64,000 bases of DNA from Viscum album (Eukaryota; Streptophyta; Magnoliopsida; Santalales; Viscaceae): positions 1,119,222,110 through 1,119,286,109 of the forward strand of contig OY728143.1 of assembly GCA_963277665.1 (NCBI GenBank). The letters run 5' to 3'. Made by a program: the position numbers and the translations under genes. Under the pieces are notes generated by a model. That model had not been told where the DNA came from and searched no databases. It saw nothing but the letters and a program-made list of their open reading frames with translations. Every line of letters starts with the position of its first letter. The stretch's first letter is position 1. This document shows, piece by piece, positions 48,900 to 62,552 of the stretch.

Positions 48900-49560
48900 T
48901 CTACATATAACAAAAGGTTATGAAATCATCATTCATGTGTACATTGGACTACCACCTCACGACCCGAAGTAATGCAGTTTTCCCCTACCACCTCTTATGA
49001 TTTGGTATTATGATGGATATAAAATATATATTTGAAATATATAACATAAATATAACTCTAGAGTCATCATTTATTTATAAATTCTTACATTACATTCAAT
49101 ATGGGATATAATTACTTCATCTTTATGTATGGAGGACTACCACCTCATGAAGTGATGAGATTCGTTCTTCTGAAAATAATTTTCATGGAAAATAATAAGG
49201 AAAAATATATGTGATACACATGACATAATTATGATATTAATGTGATATTTTTCAATATTAATATATAACATTTCATTTATTATTACCATTTCAGTCACTA
49301 AATGATGATAACGTCATTCATGTAGGTGTGGACAACCACCTGCACAATGATATGTGACTCTCTTTTCATAACTACACCACCTAAATGAAATGTATACGAA
49401 TATTTTAATAAGTAATATGGTATTTATTATATTATAATAATTATATAAATATAAAATATTACTTACCTAATTTCCATAATGATCACTGAAAATGGAAACA
49501 TTACTTATGTGTATGTGTGTCTAACAATCTCATTGATCATAACATACTTCATGTCTCAAA
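48900..49560 (+). repeat. CG-rich core repeat array, four copies (LTR C)
   Basis: Cores near 48920, 49118, 49308 and 49495 (spacing ~187-198 bp). They carry CATTCATGTGTAC, GGACTACCACCTCA and related sequence. They are more AT-shifted than in element 4, with many CG dinucleotides changed to TG/CA. Confidence 0.72.
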
Positions 49561-52092
49561 ACCATTATTTATAATTTGGTATTAAATGTATAATTAATGC
49601 AAAAATTTTAAAATTATGTATTTATTATTATTGTGGATAATTATTTATCCATGATCAATTTAAGGGAAACAAAAATTACAAATCGAAACATATAGAAAAG
49701 AAAAAGGATTTATTACGAGAAAAATGACATTAACATGTAATTTCTAACAAACAGGTAATAAAATCCCTAAATAAATAATATATGATATGATATATGTTAC
49801 TATATTTCTTCATTATATGTATCATAAACTTATTTTTATTATAAATTATGATTGAATTTGGATTATGTAGGTCAATACATGAGTTAAAGGATTTGTTTCT
49901 TAATTTACCTTCTTGAATCATATATTATATTATACACCTATGTGGGTTTTCAAGGTTCATATACAGCCCCTTTGACATGTAATATCAGGAATTTATGTAT
50001 ACTTGTGATATTTTATGTTTCATTTTATGTAATTCCATCATGGGGATTATGATTTAAATTTAAAAAAGTTGTAATGATTTTATGTTATAATCTAATTGTT
50101 TTTTAGGATTGTATAGGATTATGTTTTCAATGATAAACTCTTATGATACATATCTTACAAAACTCATGATATTTCATATATTTTTATTATTCTTGATATT
50201 TTGATGTAATTTTATGATTCCACCACTAAATGTTAAATAAAATAATGGAGAAAAATTTGTTAATAAAATAAAAATTTATTTCTTTCTTTGGTTGGAAATT
50301 ATTTTTCATTGAAAACCATATGTTAAAAAAATAAAATGTATTCAAAATTTCTAAATTATTTAATTAATGAAATTTTCCCCATGTTAGACTTTTTTTCAAT
50401 ATTATTTGATATTAATCAACATTTCCTTTTCCACATAATACTTGTTAGGCCATAACTGAAAATGTGAAAAAATATATAATTTTAGCATGCACGGCTTGAA
50501 ATATATTTCTCAATATTGGGGCTCCTCAATGATTTCAAACATACCAAACAATATTTCAAATTTAATTTCAAATAAAAAAACTTCATTAATATATTAGATA
50601 TTTATATATTCTGAATATTTTATTTCAATGTAAAAATTGATTCTGAACATCTTTTAAAATTTTATTTTTTCAAAGTGAAAGGGATATTTTCCTCATGAAA
50701 CTTTTTAATTTTTTTTAAATGATCATTAATAAGTTTCAAAATTTATTTCAATGAAAACTAGTTTACAATTTTTTTATGAATTTATAGTTTTAAAAATTTA
50801 TTTTGTAATAAAATTTCTCTTACATAGTATATTTTACAAGGGATTTATCATTCAAAGTTTTTCTCTATATAAGATGGAATATTTTTATTTAACTTCTTAT
50901 TTTTTGGGGATATGAAAGAATTATTCAATTATTATGAATTATTTTAATTGTTTGTAATTATGATGAAAATATATTTATAAAATCTGTTTCTCTTCCTCTG
51001 GTTATACAGTGATTAAATTCTAATTAAATGTTCTTATTTAAATTTGTTATGCTATGATGAAGTATTCAAATTATAAAAAACCATTCTCTTTTACACATGT
51101 TATGATATGATGAAATTTTTTTGAAACCCATTTCATTTCATGAGTTATTATCTGATGACTATTTTATGATCTTGTGGCACACATATGTATAATTTTCATT
51201 ATGTCATAGTGGTTATGTTATTTCCAAGGATAATGGTTAAAATGTAACCACAGATGGAAGTTATATTAGAATAAAGGATAGTGGTTATGTTATAACCAAG
51301 GAAAGTGGTTATGTTATAACTAAATAATGGTATGAGCTATATCTCCCTAAAATTAATTGGAGAATGATTTATATTTCACTAGATATATATAAATATAATG
51401 GGTAGTCATCCCAGTTATATATGGGACTTTAGCCATTATGGGGGCATTGGGAGTGATCCTTGACAGCTACCATTTTTGGGGGAGTGAAAATGTTCCACTA
51501 TTTGGAAAAGGGATGCCACTAGGGATTGTGGTGTCCTCCCCATGAGTTGTAGTTACCCATGGTGTTCATTGATTAGTCTTGGAAATTATCCTTGACTACA
51601 ATGGAAATGATTTTCAATTCTTATCTATACACCAAAATTTTGTGTCTTATACCAATGTTATTCTATCATTATTCATGTTCCTTGATATTATTTTGATTCA
51701 TAACTTATGAACTACCAATATGGATTCCATGAATCTAGATTATGATAATTTATATTCAGGGTATGGTTTTCAAATGTTATGCTCATGTTCTCATGCCATG
51801 ATATTCATGTTCTGCTTGTGTACCTCCCTTATTTACCTTTACTAAGCATATGATCTCGCCATTTCTTATGATTCATTTCCACTAGTTATAAAGAATAATT
51901 TTATATTGTTTATGTATATGAATTTCACTAAATGTGACTATTTGTGTTGGAGGAATTGAATATCTATGTTGGAAGCATTGTATTCTATATTTCTGAATGG
52001 AGTAAACTATTCTAATCCTCATGTGTCTATTCTCGTAATCAAATTAATATTCATCTATAAATATTTAATATCCGTGTATGAGAAACCTAGGC

Positions 52093-54899
52093 CTCTATAT
52101 AAATACATAGAAATATATGTCTGTGTCTATGGATATATATATTAACTCATATATATATATATATATAGTTTTTTAATTATATATATATGTATGTATGTAT
52201 ATATATATATTTTAAATTTAATGATATTTAATGACATTTATAGGTATTCTTGTATATGTATAGGTAAATATAAGTATAATATTTTTGAGAAGATATATAT
52301 TTTTACATTTATAATAGTATATGTATATATATATATATTTAATTGCATATATGCATCTATTTATTAATTTATTTATTTATGGTTTTGGAGATTCTATGAA
52401 ATGACTCAACACGCACACCCATGGTCTAGAAATGATAGATCACACCCACCTCCAAGCATTAAAAAACTATGTAGGTATCTTCTTAGAATTTCTATTTATC
52501 AAAGTCCCACTACATGATTTCCTAAAGAAACATTCTACCAAGCCCAACGGCCCATACCTACAACTGGTATTGTGCTAGCATGTACCTGGTCTTCACACCT
52601 ACATGCATCATTTCTTGTGTCTTCGACGATAGATGTCCTAAAAATCCACCCCCACCAAGGTAGGATCATGTGACATGAACCATGAACATATTCCTAATTA
52701 TATTGTGAATTTACCACTCATGAAATCCCCAAGCTACTAATAAATTAAGGATAATGTGGTATTTTTCGATGTCACACCATGGATTTCGTAGGCCAAACAT
52801 GCAACCTACACACCATTCTCACCCATCTAATTTTGAGTGTTGTAAGACTCAATGCTGACCAAATTCCCATATAATGGGGTTTAACATCCTTATTATATTC
52901 CACTTTGATAATCATTGTGTGAAATTATATATGTATATGTATATATATATCTTTTATTTTATATATTGTTATGTATATTTTTATATATTTATATTAATTA
53001 ATGAATATTAATTTAAATATTTATTAATTTCTATGAATTTAAATATATATATAATAATTTATCTATGTATATATAAATATATATACATATATAGATATAT
53101 ATGTATTTTATGAGGGTTATATATATATATATGGGTATGTATATATATTTATATATGTAAATTTATATATGTTTATATATATTTAGATATATTTAGATAT
53201 GTTTATGTGTTCACCGATATTTATATGTTATTATGTATATTTATTTGTATTTACATTAATTTATATATATTTATGTACATTAAATTATATATAAATACAT
53301 TAAATTATATTTATAAGTATGTTATTGTATTTAGATGTATTTATTAATATTTTAAATATATTTATATCTATTTATATATTTGTGTTTATATGTATATTTT
53401 GTGATTATATATAGATATTTATAAGTTTACATAAATATATATATGTGTGTGTGTGTACATTTATATATATTTTTATATATTTAAAAATATATATTTATAT
53501 GTAGTTTTATAAAAAATGTAATTCTATTTAAGTGTGTGTGTGTTTTTCTGTGTTCCCCTAGCCCAAAGGCCTTGAATTTTTATTATTATTTTGAATATTT
53601 TCCTTTTTAACTAGGTTGAGAGAGAACACTTACATGGTTTGAATACCCACCATAATGATGGCATTTAGAATACATTATGTGTAGTCCTAGAGGAATATTG
53701 GCCTTGGAAAGTGGCCTATGAATGCGATAAATATAACTACTCATCCCCACCTACATACCATCTACCACTAACATGTCTCCCCAATGTAAAATTTGTTGTT
53801 TTCTATTGCCACCACTTACCAGAGAATTGAATAGGTGAAGGATTAACCAATCCAGTGATAGCCCCTCTACATCCAACCTACTCTACTTTGACTATCCTTT
53901 TCACCATCTTAAACTCCATCAGGCTTGTAATTGCTTCCATAAAAATCCTAGAGGTCCATCATAGACGGCGGAAAAGTTCAGTTCCCCAAATCCCCAAATA
54001 CATTGCCAGAATGTCTATATTAGGTCAATAATAACACTACTACACTACTTCACCACTATTATAGAACTATTATGCATCTTTCGTAACATTATAATTCTTC
54101 TTTACACAGATTAGAACTCGATCCTTTTTTGTATTTACGTATCTATATGTATATGATATATATATATATATATTATATATATATATAATAATAGATAATT
54201 ATTTGTATTTATGTATATTTATATGTATTTTGTATTTATTTATATTTTTGTATATCATGGTATATTTATGTATATTTTTATATATTTATAGATGTTTATA
54301 TTAATGAATGTGTGTAAATTTATATTTTTGAAGATTTATATGTATTTATATATGTGATATATATATATATATATGAGTGTGTTTCTGTGTGTGTGTTTTT
54401 TATTTCATTTTAAAAATTTATATATTTCCATATTTCTATAAAACATTATATAACCAAATTTTTATGCATTTATATGTAATTATATTTTAATATGTATGTA
54501 TTTTTAATTTATAAATATATATGTAAATATTGATTTATTGAAATGTATTAACTAAAGTCTACCTAGTCACCACATGAATGGCTTGGTGGAGGGGCAAATT
54601 CCCTCTATGATAACCAATTTGTTAGGATTCTAAATATCACCACACACATAATTATGAATAATTTTATAGTGATATTTAATAATAAATTATTAATTATTAA
54701 TTATAAATAAATAATAAATAAAAAATAATTAAATAATTAAAAACACATATCTAATAGTTTTGTGGTGGTTCATAAAATAGCTACTAAATGGTTTAATGAA
54801 TCTTATTCAAATGCATCATGAAATGTTTCTTTTTAGTGTCACTAGCTAGTTACACACATTTTTACATGATTTTTTACCCAAAATATCCTATAATTATAA
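52093..54899. repeat. TA-rich microsatellite block with two unique-looking islands
   Basis: (TA)n and TATG/TATATT-type microsatellites dominate 52130-52380, 52920-53520, 54150-54380 and 54480-54540, with short (TG)n at ~53446, ~53535 and ~54380. Two more balanced islands, ~52385-52910 and ~53550-54130, belong to no LTR identified here. No domain or gene is recognised. Possibly an unrelated decayed transposon or an AT-expanded spacer. Confidence 0.5.
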
Positions 54900-57726
54900 A
54901 CTAGGGATCAAAAGGCCTAGTTTCATTGGAAGACTACATATATAAAACATCAACATGAAACAAAAATAAAACATCATTATTTTAATCTATATAATGATAT
55001 CTTGAAACTACGTAGGATAAAATGGGGAATGGATAGAAATAATGTGGGAACTAAAAATCATGGTAAGGGAATTTAAATGATAAAAAAATAATTGTATACA
55101 AGTCAGAAGTCATATCATGATATCATAAAATACAAGGATCATGAATAATTCTGTATTTGCGATTAAAATAAATAATATAAAATTATAATATCATGGAAAC
55201 ATAGGTATGTGTATGTAATATATAACATGAAATCATAAGTCAAGGTTAACTTCTAATACAACTTCACATGGTGGATATATTTAAATCATGGATTATGTCT
55301 ACTCCCTAGTCCAATGTATATCATCTCATGAGACAAAACTGTTACCCAATGCATTGGAGTTTCATCTAGGTGAACCCGTCCTAAAATTTACATTATTATG
55401 TTTCCCAAAAATTAAATAATTTATTATAAACTTATTATCATATTATTTATCCATAATAATATGTTTAGAAGCATCCTGGAAGGTGGTGTAGAATAAATGA
55501 AGTATGTTTTCAATGGATGCAGGGAACCAACCATTCTAAAAAACTTCTTCATATTAGAATCTAAATAAGGAAGGTTATAAGACTGATATTACATAATAAT
55601 AGAATATCATTATATTTTTTATAATGATGTTATTATGTCTTGGTATATGGGAATCATAAGGTGTGTTAGATGAATAATAAAATTGAGATACATTAGTCAA
55701 GAATTTTACTTATTCTTTTGTTGTCATTTCATATAAAACCGCATTAAGGATCCTTGAAATTTTCATTAGTGACACAAGATGAACTATATGTCGTGGTAGG
55801 GGATTGGGAATATAATTGGGTATAAATTTTTTTTAAATGTATTTTAACATATGAATTGAAGGTGTGGTGAGGGGGTCATATTTATAATGAGAGGAGAGTG
55901 GTGCTTTTGAATATTATAATCATTATTTTATTATTTTGGAACAAGAATAATAATAATGATGAATATTTTGACCATTTAAAATAAATGGTGAATTTTATTT
56001 TAACTAATCGGTTCTTACATTAGTAATTACTAAAAAATATGTGTATTTAGATTATAATTTTAAATATTATAATTCTTAATATTTCACTATTTAAAAATAC
56101 TATATTTCAGAAAAATACAAAAAATAAAACCCTTTATATATCAACACAGAGATTCAAAAAATTAAATTCATTTTTCAAAAATAATATTGTAAATATGATA
56201 TATTTTATTTCTATATAAAATCCTTATTTATTTTAGAAATACTAATATTAATATAATGGTCAATTTACGATCATTTGAAAAATTACATATGGTCAAATAA
56301 AATTGCATTACCATTATAAAACAACTTAAAATTAAATTATAAACTAATTTTATGAAAATTATATTTTATTTACATCTTTTTATTTGTTATAAAAATTGAA
56401 GGAAAAAATTATGGATTTATAAAATATAAACACTTAATCATATAATAGATTCATTTACATGTACCATGATAAAAATATGTCATATTTTCTTTTAATAAGA
56501 TACCTAAATATTATTTTACATTCTCATAGATGAGGATAAAATTACAATGGTACGTTTACAATTCCACATTGTCCGATTATTATTCCAATAACTAGATTTA
56601 TAATAGTCATATGGGTTCCCACATTTCTATATATACATCATATTACATTCTTTCTTCATTTATTTCTATCTTTTCTAAAATAAATCTATATATTTTAATT
56701 TTTAAAAAGTATATTTCAATACTAATATTCTACTCCACTTCTACTGCATTGTTCATGAGTTGATTTATTTTGGGGGATCGAGTAGATCTAAATTTTCCTA
56801 CTATTATTATATTATTTTAATTTTTTTCTCATTGTATATAATTAAAATATTTTGAAAATATTTATTATGTAAATTTAATGTATAAAATATTATAATAAAA
56901 TATATTTGGTTTTATCATGTGGTGTGTGTGCATTGTATAATATTATATAACTAAATATTAAATAATTATACATTTAGAAGGGAAATTATATTGACAAAAT
57001 TTCAGTTCATTACATTATTGATATAACTATTCATTATAGTTTTGAAAAATCATATTTTATTAATTTATAAATTGTATAAATAGTTTATAGATAATAAAAA
57101 ACCACTACTAGATTCGTTTTTTGTGTAGGTAAACATAACCCAAATTAAAAACTAACATTTTCCCTAGTGATATCCTTCTTCAGTTTTATTGAAAACACTG
57201 GAAAACTTTAATTAAAACACAATATTTTAACTACTTCAATCGTATCTCAAATAGTGTAATCAATGATACAATTTCCATTCACTATAATACCATTAATGTG
57301 ATTATTTACATAATCAACAAATATTTAATGACCTATTTATCGACAAAAGACTAAATTAACTTTTTTTCCTTTGATGCATATTTTCATGTATTATAATTAA
57401 AAACTATTTAAAATAACTAATTATTCATTTATTACTAAAATTCACTTCCAAAAACTCAAAAGTCGTGAATTATGCATTCAATAACACTCTCTTCACCCTT
57501 CTATTGAAAAATTATCATTCTCTACACATCAAAATGGGAAACAGTTACTTCAATTTTCTTACACATTGAAAGGGAATTTATTTGACTTAATCAATTATCA
57601 CAGATTATTATTGATTATTTTACCTCTTTTTTAATAAATCCATGTAAAAACCTAAGATTTTATTAGAAATAAATTATGATCAACATCATATACGACATGC
57701 AACAGTAAGCTTAAACGCCCCTTACA
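54900..57726 (-). repeat. LTR fragment F of the same superfamily, internally deleted
   Basis: ATCTCATGAGACAAAACTGTTACCC at ~55322 matches ATCTCATGAGATATAAAATC in element 4 (~32963). A TATA region (CATATTTATAATGAG, ~55878) precedes GAGGAGAG. The two are only ~560 bp apart here against ~1.6 kb in element 4, so the core-array part is deleted. The right edge CCCTTACA at 57726 mirrors the LTR end GTGTTACA. The left edge is uncertain. Confidence 0.55.
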
Positions 57727-58600
57727 ATATATTATCTATATATCACCATTATAACGTAATTGTTGAATTTGTGCATAAAAATTGGATTAAATGTATTATG
57801 AAATATACATAAGGATACAATTAAAAAAATTTCTAGATTAATTTATATAAAAAAATTACAAATTTTTTTTAAAATTCATTTTATTCAGCAAAAATATTTT
57901 TTGTCCAAAAATTGTTTTGATTAATTTTTATGCACAAATAATATAATTAATTTATATCACATTTAGTAACTATATTCTATGAAAAGAATAAAAAATTTTA
58001 AATAATAACATTATAATTTTATTAAGGTGAAATATTCAATTTCTTCTAAAAATATTGGGTTTTCAATGAATAATGAAAAACTATCAATTATCATTATTCT
58101 ATCATTTCATTTCCTTAAATAGAGTAATTTAAACTAAAATTATTATTATTTTTTAGTATTCTCATTAAATATGATCCATTTGAATTATTATAATATAATT
58201 AATTTCATTTTAATTATAATCATTCATGATTTCCATAATAATCTATTTTTATGCTTAAAACATATTTGTTATGAAATATTTTATTAAGTGCATAATGTTT
58301 CATTATTATGAGTAATTTAAATAACCCATATTGGGTAATTTTTTAAATTAAAATTATGTATTATATTTCTATATATATTAATATAAATTCATTTTCTTAA
58401 TATAACTAGACTTATAGTTAATATAAAATCATTTGTCTTGGAAAAATGTAATTTCTTGAAAAAAACCATTTCTATTACGATTTTTGGGATTATTATAAAT
58501 TGAAAATTTAACGCTTATAAGAAATTATTATGGTAAAACGTATTTTTTATTAACATTTATAATAATTTATAATATTTAATAGAGGAAACATATTTTTTTC
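57727..58600. other. AT-rich stretch between F and D
   Basis: Very AT-rich with no gene or clear motif. It may include the decayed U3 start of LTR D, but no polypurine tract marks an edge. Confidence 0.35.
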
Positions 58601-59548
58601 CAATAATAAACTGTAAAAATTGTAAAAAATTGGTCATTATGGTAACCGGTTAAATCTGGTTAACCTACGATAAAACAATGTGAGAAGGACATAATTTTTG
58701 AAAATAAATATTATTATATGAATGTATTTTGACACTTTTCACCTAAGGGCCTACATTTAATTTCTTACTAGAATATTTTGTAAGATGAAAAAAATGAAAA
58801 TGTCATTCTCTTTCTTTTAAATATCTTATTTATGTTCACTTAGGGAAGAAATATGGTTGTGAAATATTATGTTAATAATAAATAAATTATTGACATGAAA
58901 TTTATTTATTTTTAATCTTTATAAATTATATAAATACGTTAAATTCCTTCACAATGATGAACAAATACTTAGTTAATTAATAGAACAATAAAAAATATAA
59001 ATTTAAAAATAATAAAAGTAATATAAATTGATAGAGTTATTTTGTTATAAAATATTTCTTGATAAATATAATATGCTAGTTATGTGTCAATTTATTATAT
59101 TATGATTTAATTATTTTAATTTTTTTTGATATAAAAGTAAATACATAGTTCCAATAATTATATTAATGGTATTTTATAGTAAATAATATTTTATTAAATG
59201 ATTTAAAATTCCTAGAAATAATTTCATTGAACAATTACTTTGGAAATGGTTTATAATATCATCCATGATACATTTATTGTATAAAAGTTATTTTATAGTG
59301 TCTATTTTGACCACAAATTATTATAATCTTTATTATCATGATAATTTTCATAAATACTTTTATGTAAGTCAAAATAAAATATAGTGGTAGAAACATAATA
59401 TAGACTTGTAAACCTTTTATTATATGATAATTTTTCTACACAAGATTATAATATATTATAAATAAATCTTTTTACCCACTTTTCCATGATAAAAAAATTG
59501 TATCAAATGTAATATTTTTTGAAATTTTTAAAGTGACCCTCCACTCAC

Positions 59549-59558
59549 ATATAAAAGG
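59549..59558 (+). promoter_or_regulatory. TATA box of LTR D
   Basis: CATATAAAAGGGAACCTCC; the strongest TATA match among the plus-strand LTRs, with the conserved GAAGAAGAGGTA motif ~173 bp downstream. Confidence 0.55.
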
Positions 59559-59879
59559 GAACCTCCACTCCTCTTTTATTAACACTTAAAAAGACTTTTA
59601 TATTAAAAAAATACTTCAAAAAATCCATTAAATATTTCACTTACCATGTCTGTATGGACTTTATTTTATTCTAAAAACCTCTTTGTAATTCATTTGTTGC
59701 ATCTCTATAAAGGTTGTCTGAAGAAGAGGTATCATTCATATCCTGGAATTTTTATTTTATTTTTCCCCCACCTTCAAATATTATTTAACACTGATGATAT
59801 AATAATATATATCTTATATAAATTTATATGTTCTTATTTTAATGTAATACCATATATCTATATCCTCTTCCATCGAATG

Positions 59880-60330
59880 TTTAAAAAAATGTCACTCATT
59901 TGTATGATGGATTACTACCTCCTAAACCTATATAATTCATTTCCATCACAACCATGATAGATAGCCTTTATGATGGATTTAATATATATATATATGATAC
60001 TCATGAAATATATATCATTATATAATGTTGATATATCATATAATTATTTACCTATCCATTCATTTAAAAATGATAACATCATTTGTGCGGACGTGTGTAT
60101 TACCCCCTCCATGAAGTATTTTGGTTTGTTTTTATTAACCACATCACATTAGTAATATAATACATCTATTTAAATATATAAAATTATATTTATATTTTAA
60201 TTATGATAATATAAAGATAAAATAATTTTTAGGTTCTTTCCATCGTGATCATTGGTATGTGGGAATGTTACACATGTGTATGTATGACATAACATCTCCA
60301 TGATTGAAACATAGTTCATTTTTTATAACC
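59880..60330 (+). repeat. CG-rich core repeat array, three decayed copies (LTR D)
   Basis: Cores near 59887, 60070 and 60262 (183 and 192 bp apart). They have GTATGATGGATTACTACCTCC, GTGCGGACGTGTGTATTACC and GTATGTATGACATAACATC-like sequence. Confidence 0.65.
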
Positions 60331-62552
60331 ATATATGATTGTTGGTATAAAAAGTAAAATTTATGTAAGAAAATTATTATTATTTCATGATTATTATACC
60401 TTATATGATTAAATAATGACTTTGTTCGCCATAGTAAGGCTTCCGAATTCATTTTAGACAAATGAACTGAATATCCTCAAAACATCTAATGTGAAGATAA
60501 TTGATTTAGTGAATAAATATAATATTTTAACAAAATTATTATTGGAATATTAAAATTGAAAATTTTTCATAATAATTTTATTAATTAACATAACTTTATT
60601 ATTCATGAAAATAAAGAGCATATGTGACGAGTCAGACCTAAGGTAAAGGACTTCATATAAATTATCCCTCGTTGAGGTATAGTTTTATATTATGAACAAA
60701 GATAATTTTACAAGGTGTATATACTACAAGTTTTACATGTTATATCACAAATCCTTAATAAATATTGGTTTTATATTTTTCAATTTGAATGAATTCATCC
60801 ATGGGGATTTTACACAAAATTTACCAAGTGGTAAGGGATTTTATATCTCAATTTCCATTCATTATGATATGATTTTAATTCATTGACTATGTTATTAAAT
60901 GATTATATGCTAAATGAAATTTTATTTTATTTTGATGTATTTTTTTGTATTTATATTTGTTATATTTATTCAATTTTTTAATTAATTATAACATTAGTGT
61001 TATGATCAATGTGAGGGATTTAGTCTCAATTTCCACTCTATTGAGACATGTTTGATATTATAAACCTATTCTACTTTATATTGTCTATATAATAAAAAAA
61101 TTGATATATATAATATGAATAAATATTTATTCAAGGTTATTAATGTTTCAATTCGTGTTTTTCTTCCATGGCATTGCAATATAACTATTACAAAAAAATT
61201 AAAGATTTATTTTACAATTTTATTTTTTAGATTTCATTAATTTTTTATTACAGATTATTATAATAAAACCTACATAAAATCCATTAATTTTATTATCATA
61301 TATATATATATAAGAATTTTTCTTTTTTTTTCGTCCTACATTTCATATCTTTGGTACCTGAATCAACCTATGAAATGTTTTAAAGAAAAATTGAATCTTT
61401 TTTGTTTTTCAATCAGGCATATTTTTATCCCATGTCAATATTTTTAAAAATTATTTCTCTAAATTACATTTATTTATTAAAATTATTTATGAATGAAAAT
61501 TTAAGTTATTATTAAAATTTTAAAATGTTTATTAAGGAATATTTCTTCTATTTTCCATAAAAGATAATTTTTTATCCTTTCGGTTAGATGAAAAAATATA
61601 ATGATTTCTTTTAACATATATAGTGTTAACATAACTTCCAACCACCATAACAGTTTCTTGCCCCTAATATAATTAAATAAATTTTAATAATTTTCAAAAT
61701 GGAATATCTTTATGAAATGATTATTTTCAATGTATAATTTCTAGTATTAAAAAAATTATTTTACTATAAAATATATTTTCTGAAGTTCATATCTCATTTG
61801 TTGATTAATTTTTTTCCATCAACCTTTGATTTAAAATTTCACATTCCTATGAATGTTGGAAATTAAATGTATCTTATATATCTATATTGATTATCATGTA
61901 TATTCTTATGGACTAAACCATATTTAATTTTACAAAATGGTGTATTACATTCAAAGTTACTTGACTGATTGGGGGAAATCATGATACATATATATTCTCT
62001 ACATAATACGGATATTTTTAAATAAGTAATATTTTTATAAATTTAAATGTCAATTTAATTCAAAAGGAATTCATTAGACATGTTTTGATGGTTGGGCCTG
62101 GCTATATATACCCCATCCATGCATCAGAGGGTCTCATGTGACAAACAATGTAACAAAATTAAATGGGTTTCTAGTGTATTACTTCCCATTGATTAAATTG
62201 TATTAGAATAAGGTCTTTAATGAATAGATATCAGGATGTATGAGATCATGATTACAAATATTAATAATTATTTTAATTTAGAATTTAATTATTATTATCC
62301 TTGAGATTACAGCATTGATATTTTCCATGGATTCATTTAATGCACATGTTATTAATTAAATGGAATTTGTTTTCAATTATTTACCCTTCTATAGTGATTG
62401 TGCCTGGTTAATTCATGATAGCTTCCCCTGCTCATAACCCTTTCTAAGAATATATGTAAAACCATATTTTTTTCCTTTCCACAAGATATGAAGAAGGAAT
62501 TTTTGAATCTGTTCATAGATATAAAATATTTACATTGACTGTGTATTTTGTC

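Larger units (their letters stand above)
29050..52092 (+). mobile_element. Element 5: gag-only LTR retrotransposon, host of element 4
   Basis: The plus-strand order is LTR B (head-truncated, split by element 4), an interior of ~2.45 kb with gag zinc knuckle, a polypurine tract and LTR C. From 29050 to 32383 plus 44775-44858, LTR B measures ~3.4 kb, matching ~3.4 kb of LTR C from 48.7 kb to 52.09 kb. No RT, RNase H or integrase was found in the interior. LTR C is 4.78 kb. Confidence 0.7.
47311..52092 (+). repeat. LTR C (element 5 3' LTR), about 4.8 kb
   Basis: The most complete plus-strand LTR of the superfamily: TATA at 48583-48590, GGGGTATC motif ~170 bp on, four-core array, CATTTCATGAGTTATTAT block (~51134), CTATATCTCCC block (~51337) and ATGTTCTCATGCC block (~51786). 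The right edge is inferred from alignment with LTR B and may be off by ~10 bp. Confidence 0.72.
58600..62550 (+). repeat. LTR copy D of the same superfamily
   Basis: TATA at 59549-59556, CTGAAGAAGAGGTATC at ~59719, core array 59885-60330, GGTCTCATGTGAC block (~62129) and a CTCATAACCC block (~62430) are in the same order as LTR C. No interior was found on either side, so it is a solo LTR or a fragment. The open frames at 59646-59957, 59970-60152 and 60692-60886 lie in LTR sequence and show no domain. Both edges are uncertain. Confidence 0.55.

Noticed and set aside
54033..54060. CACTAC repeats as the end of a CACTA DNA transposon
   Set aside because: No matching inverted end or 3-bp target duplication was found nearby.
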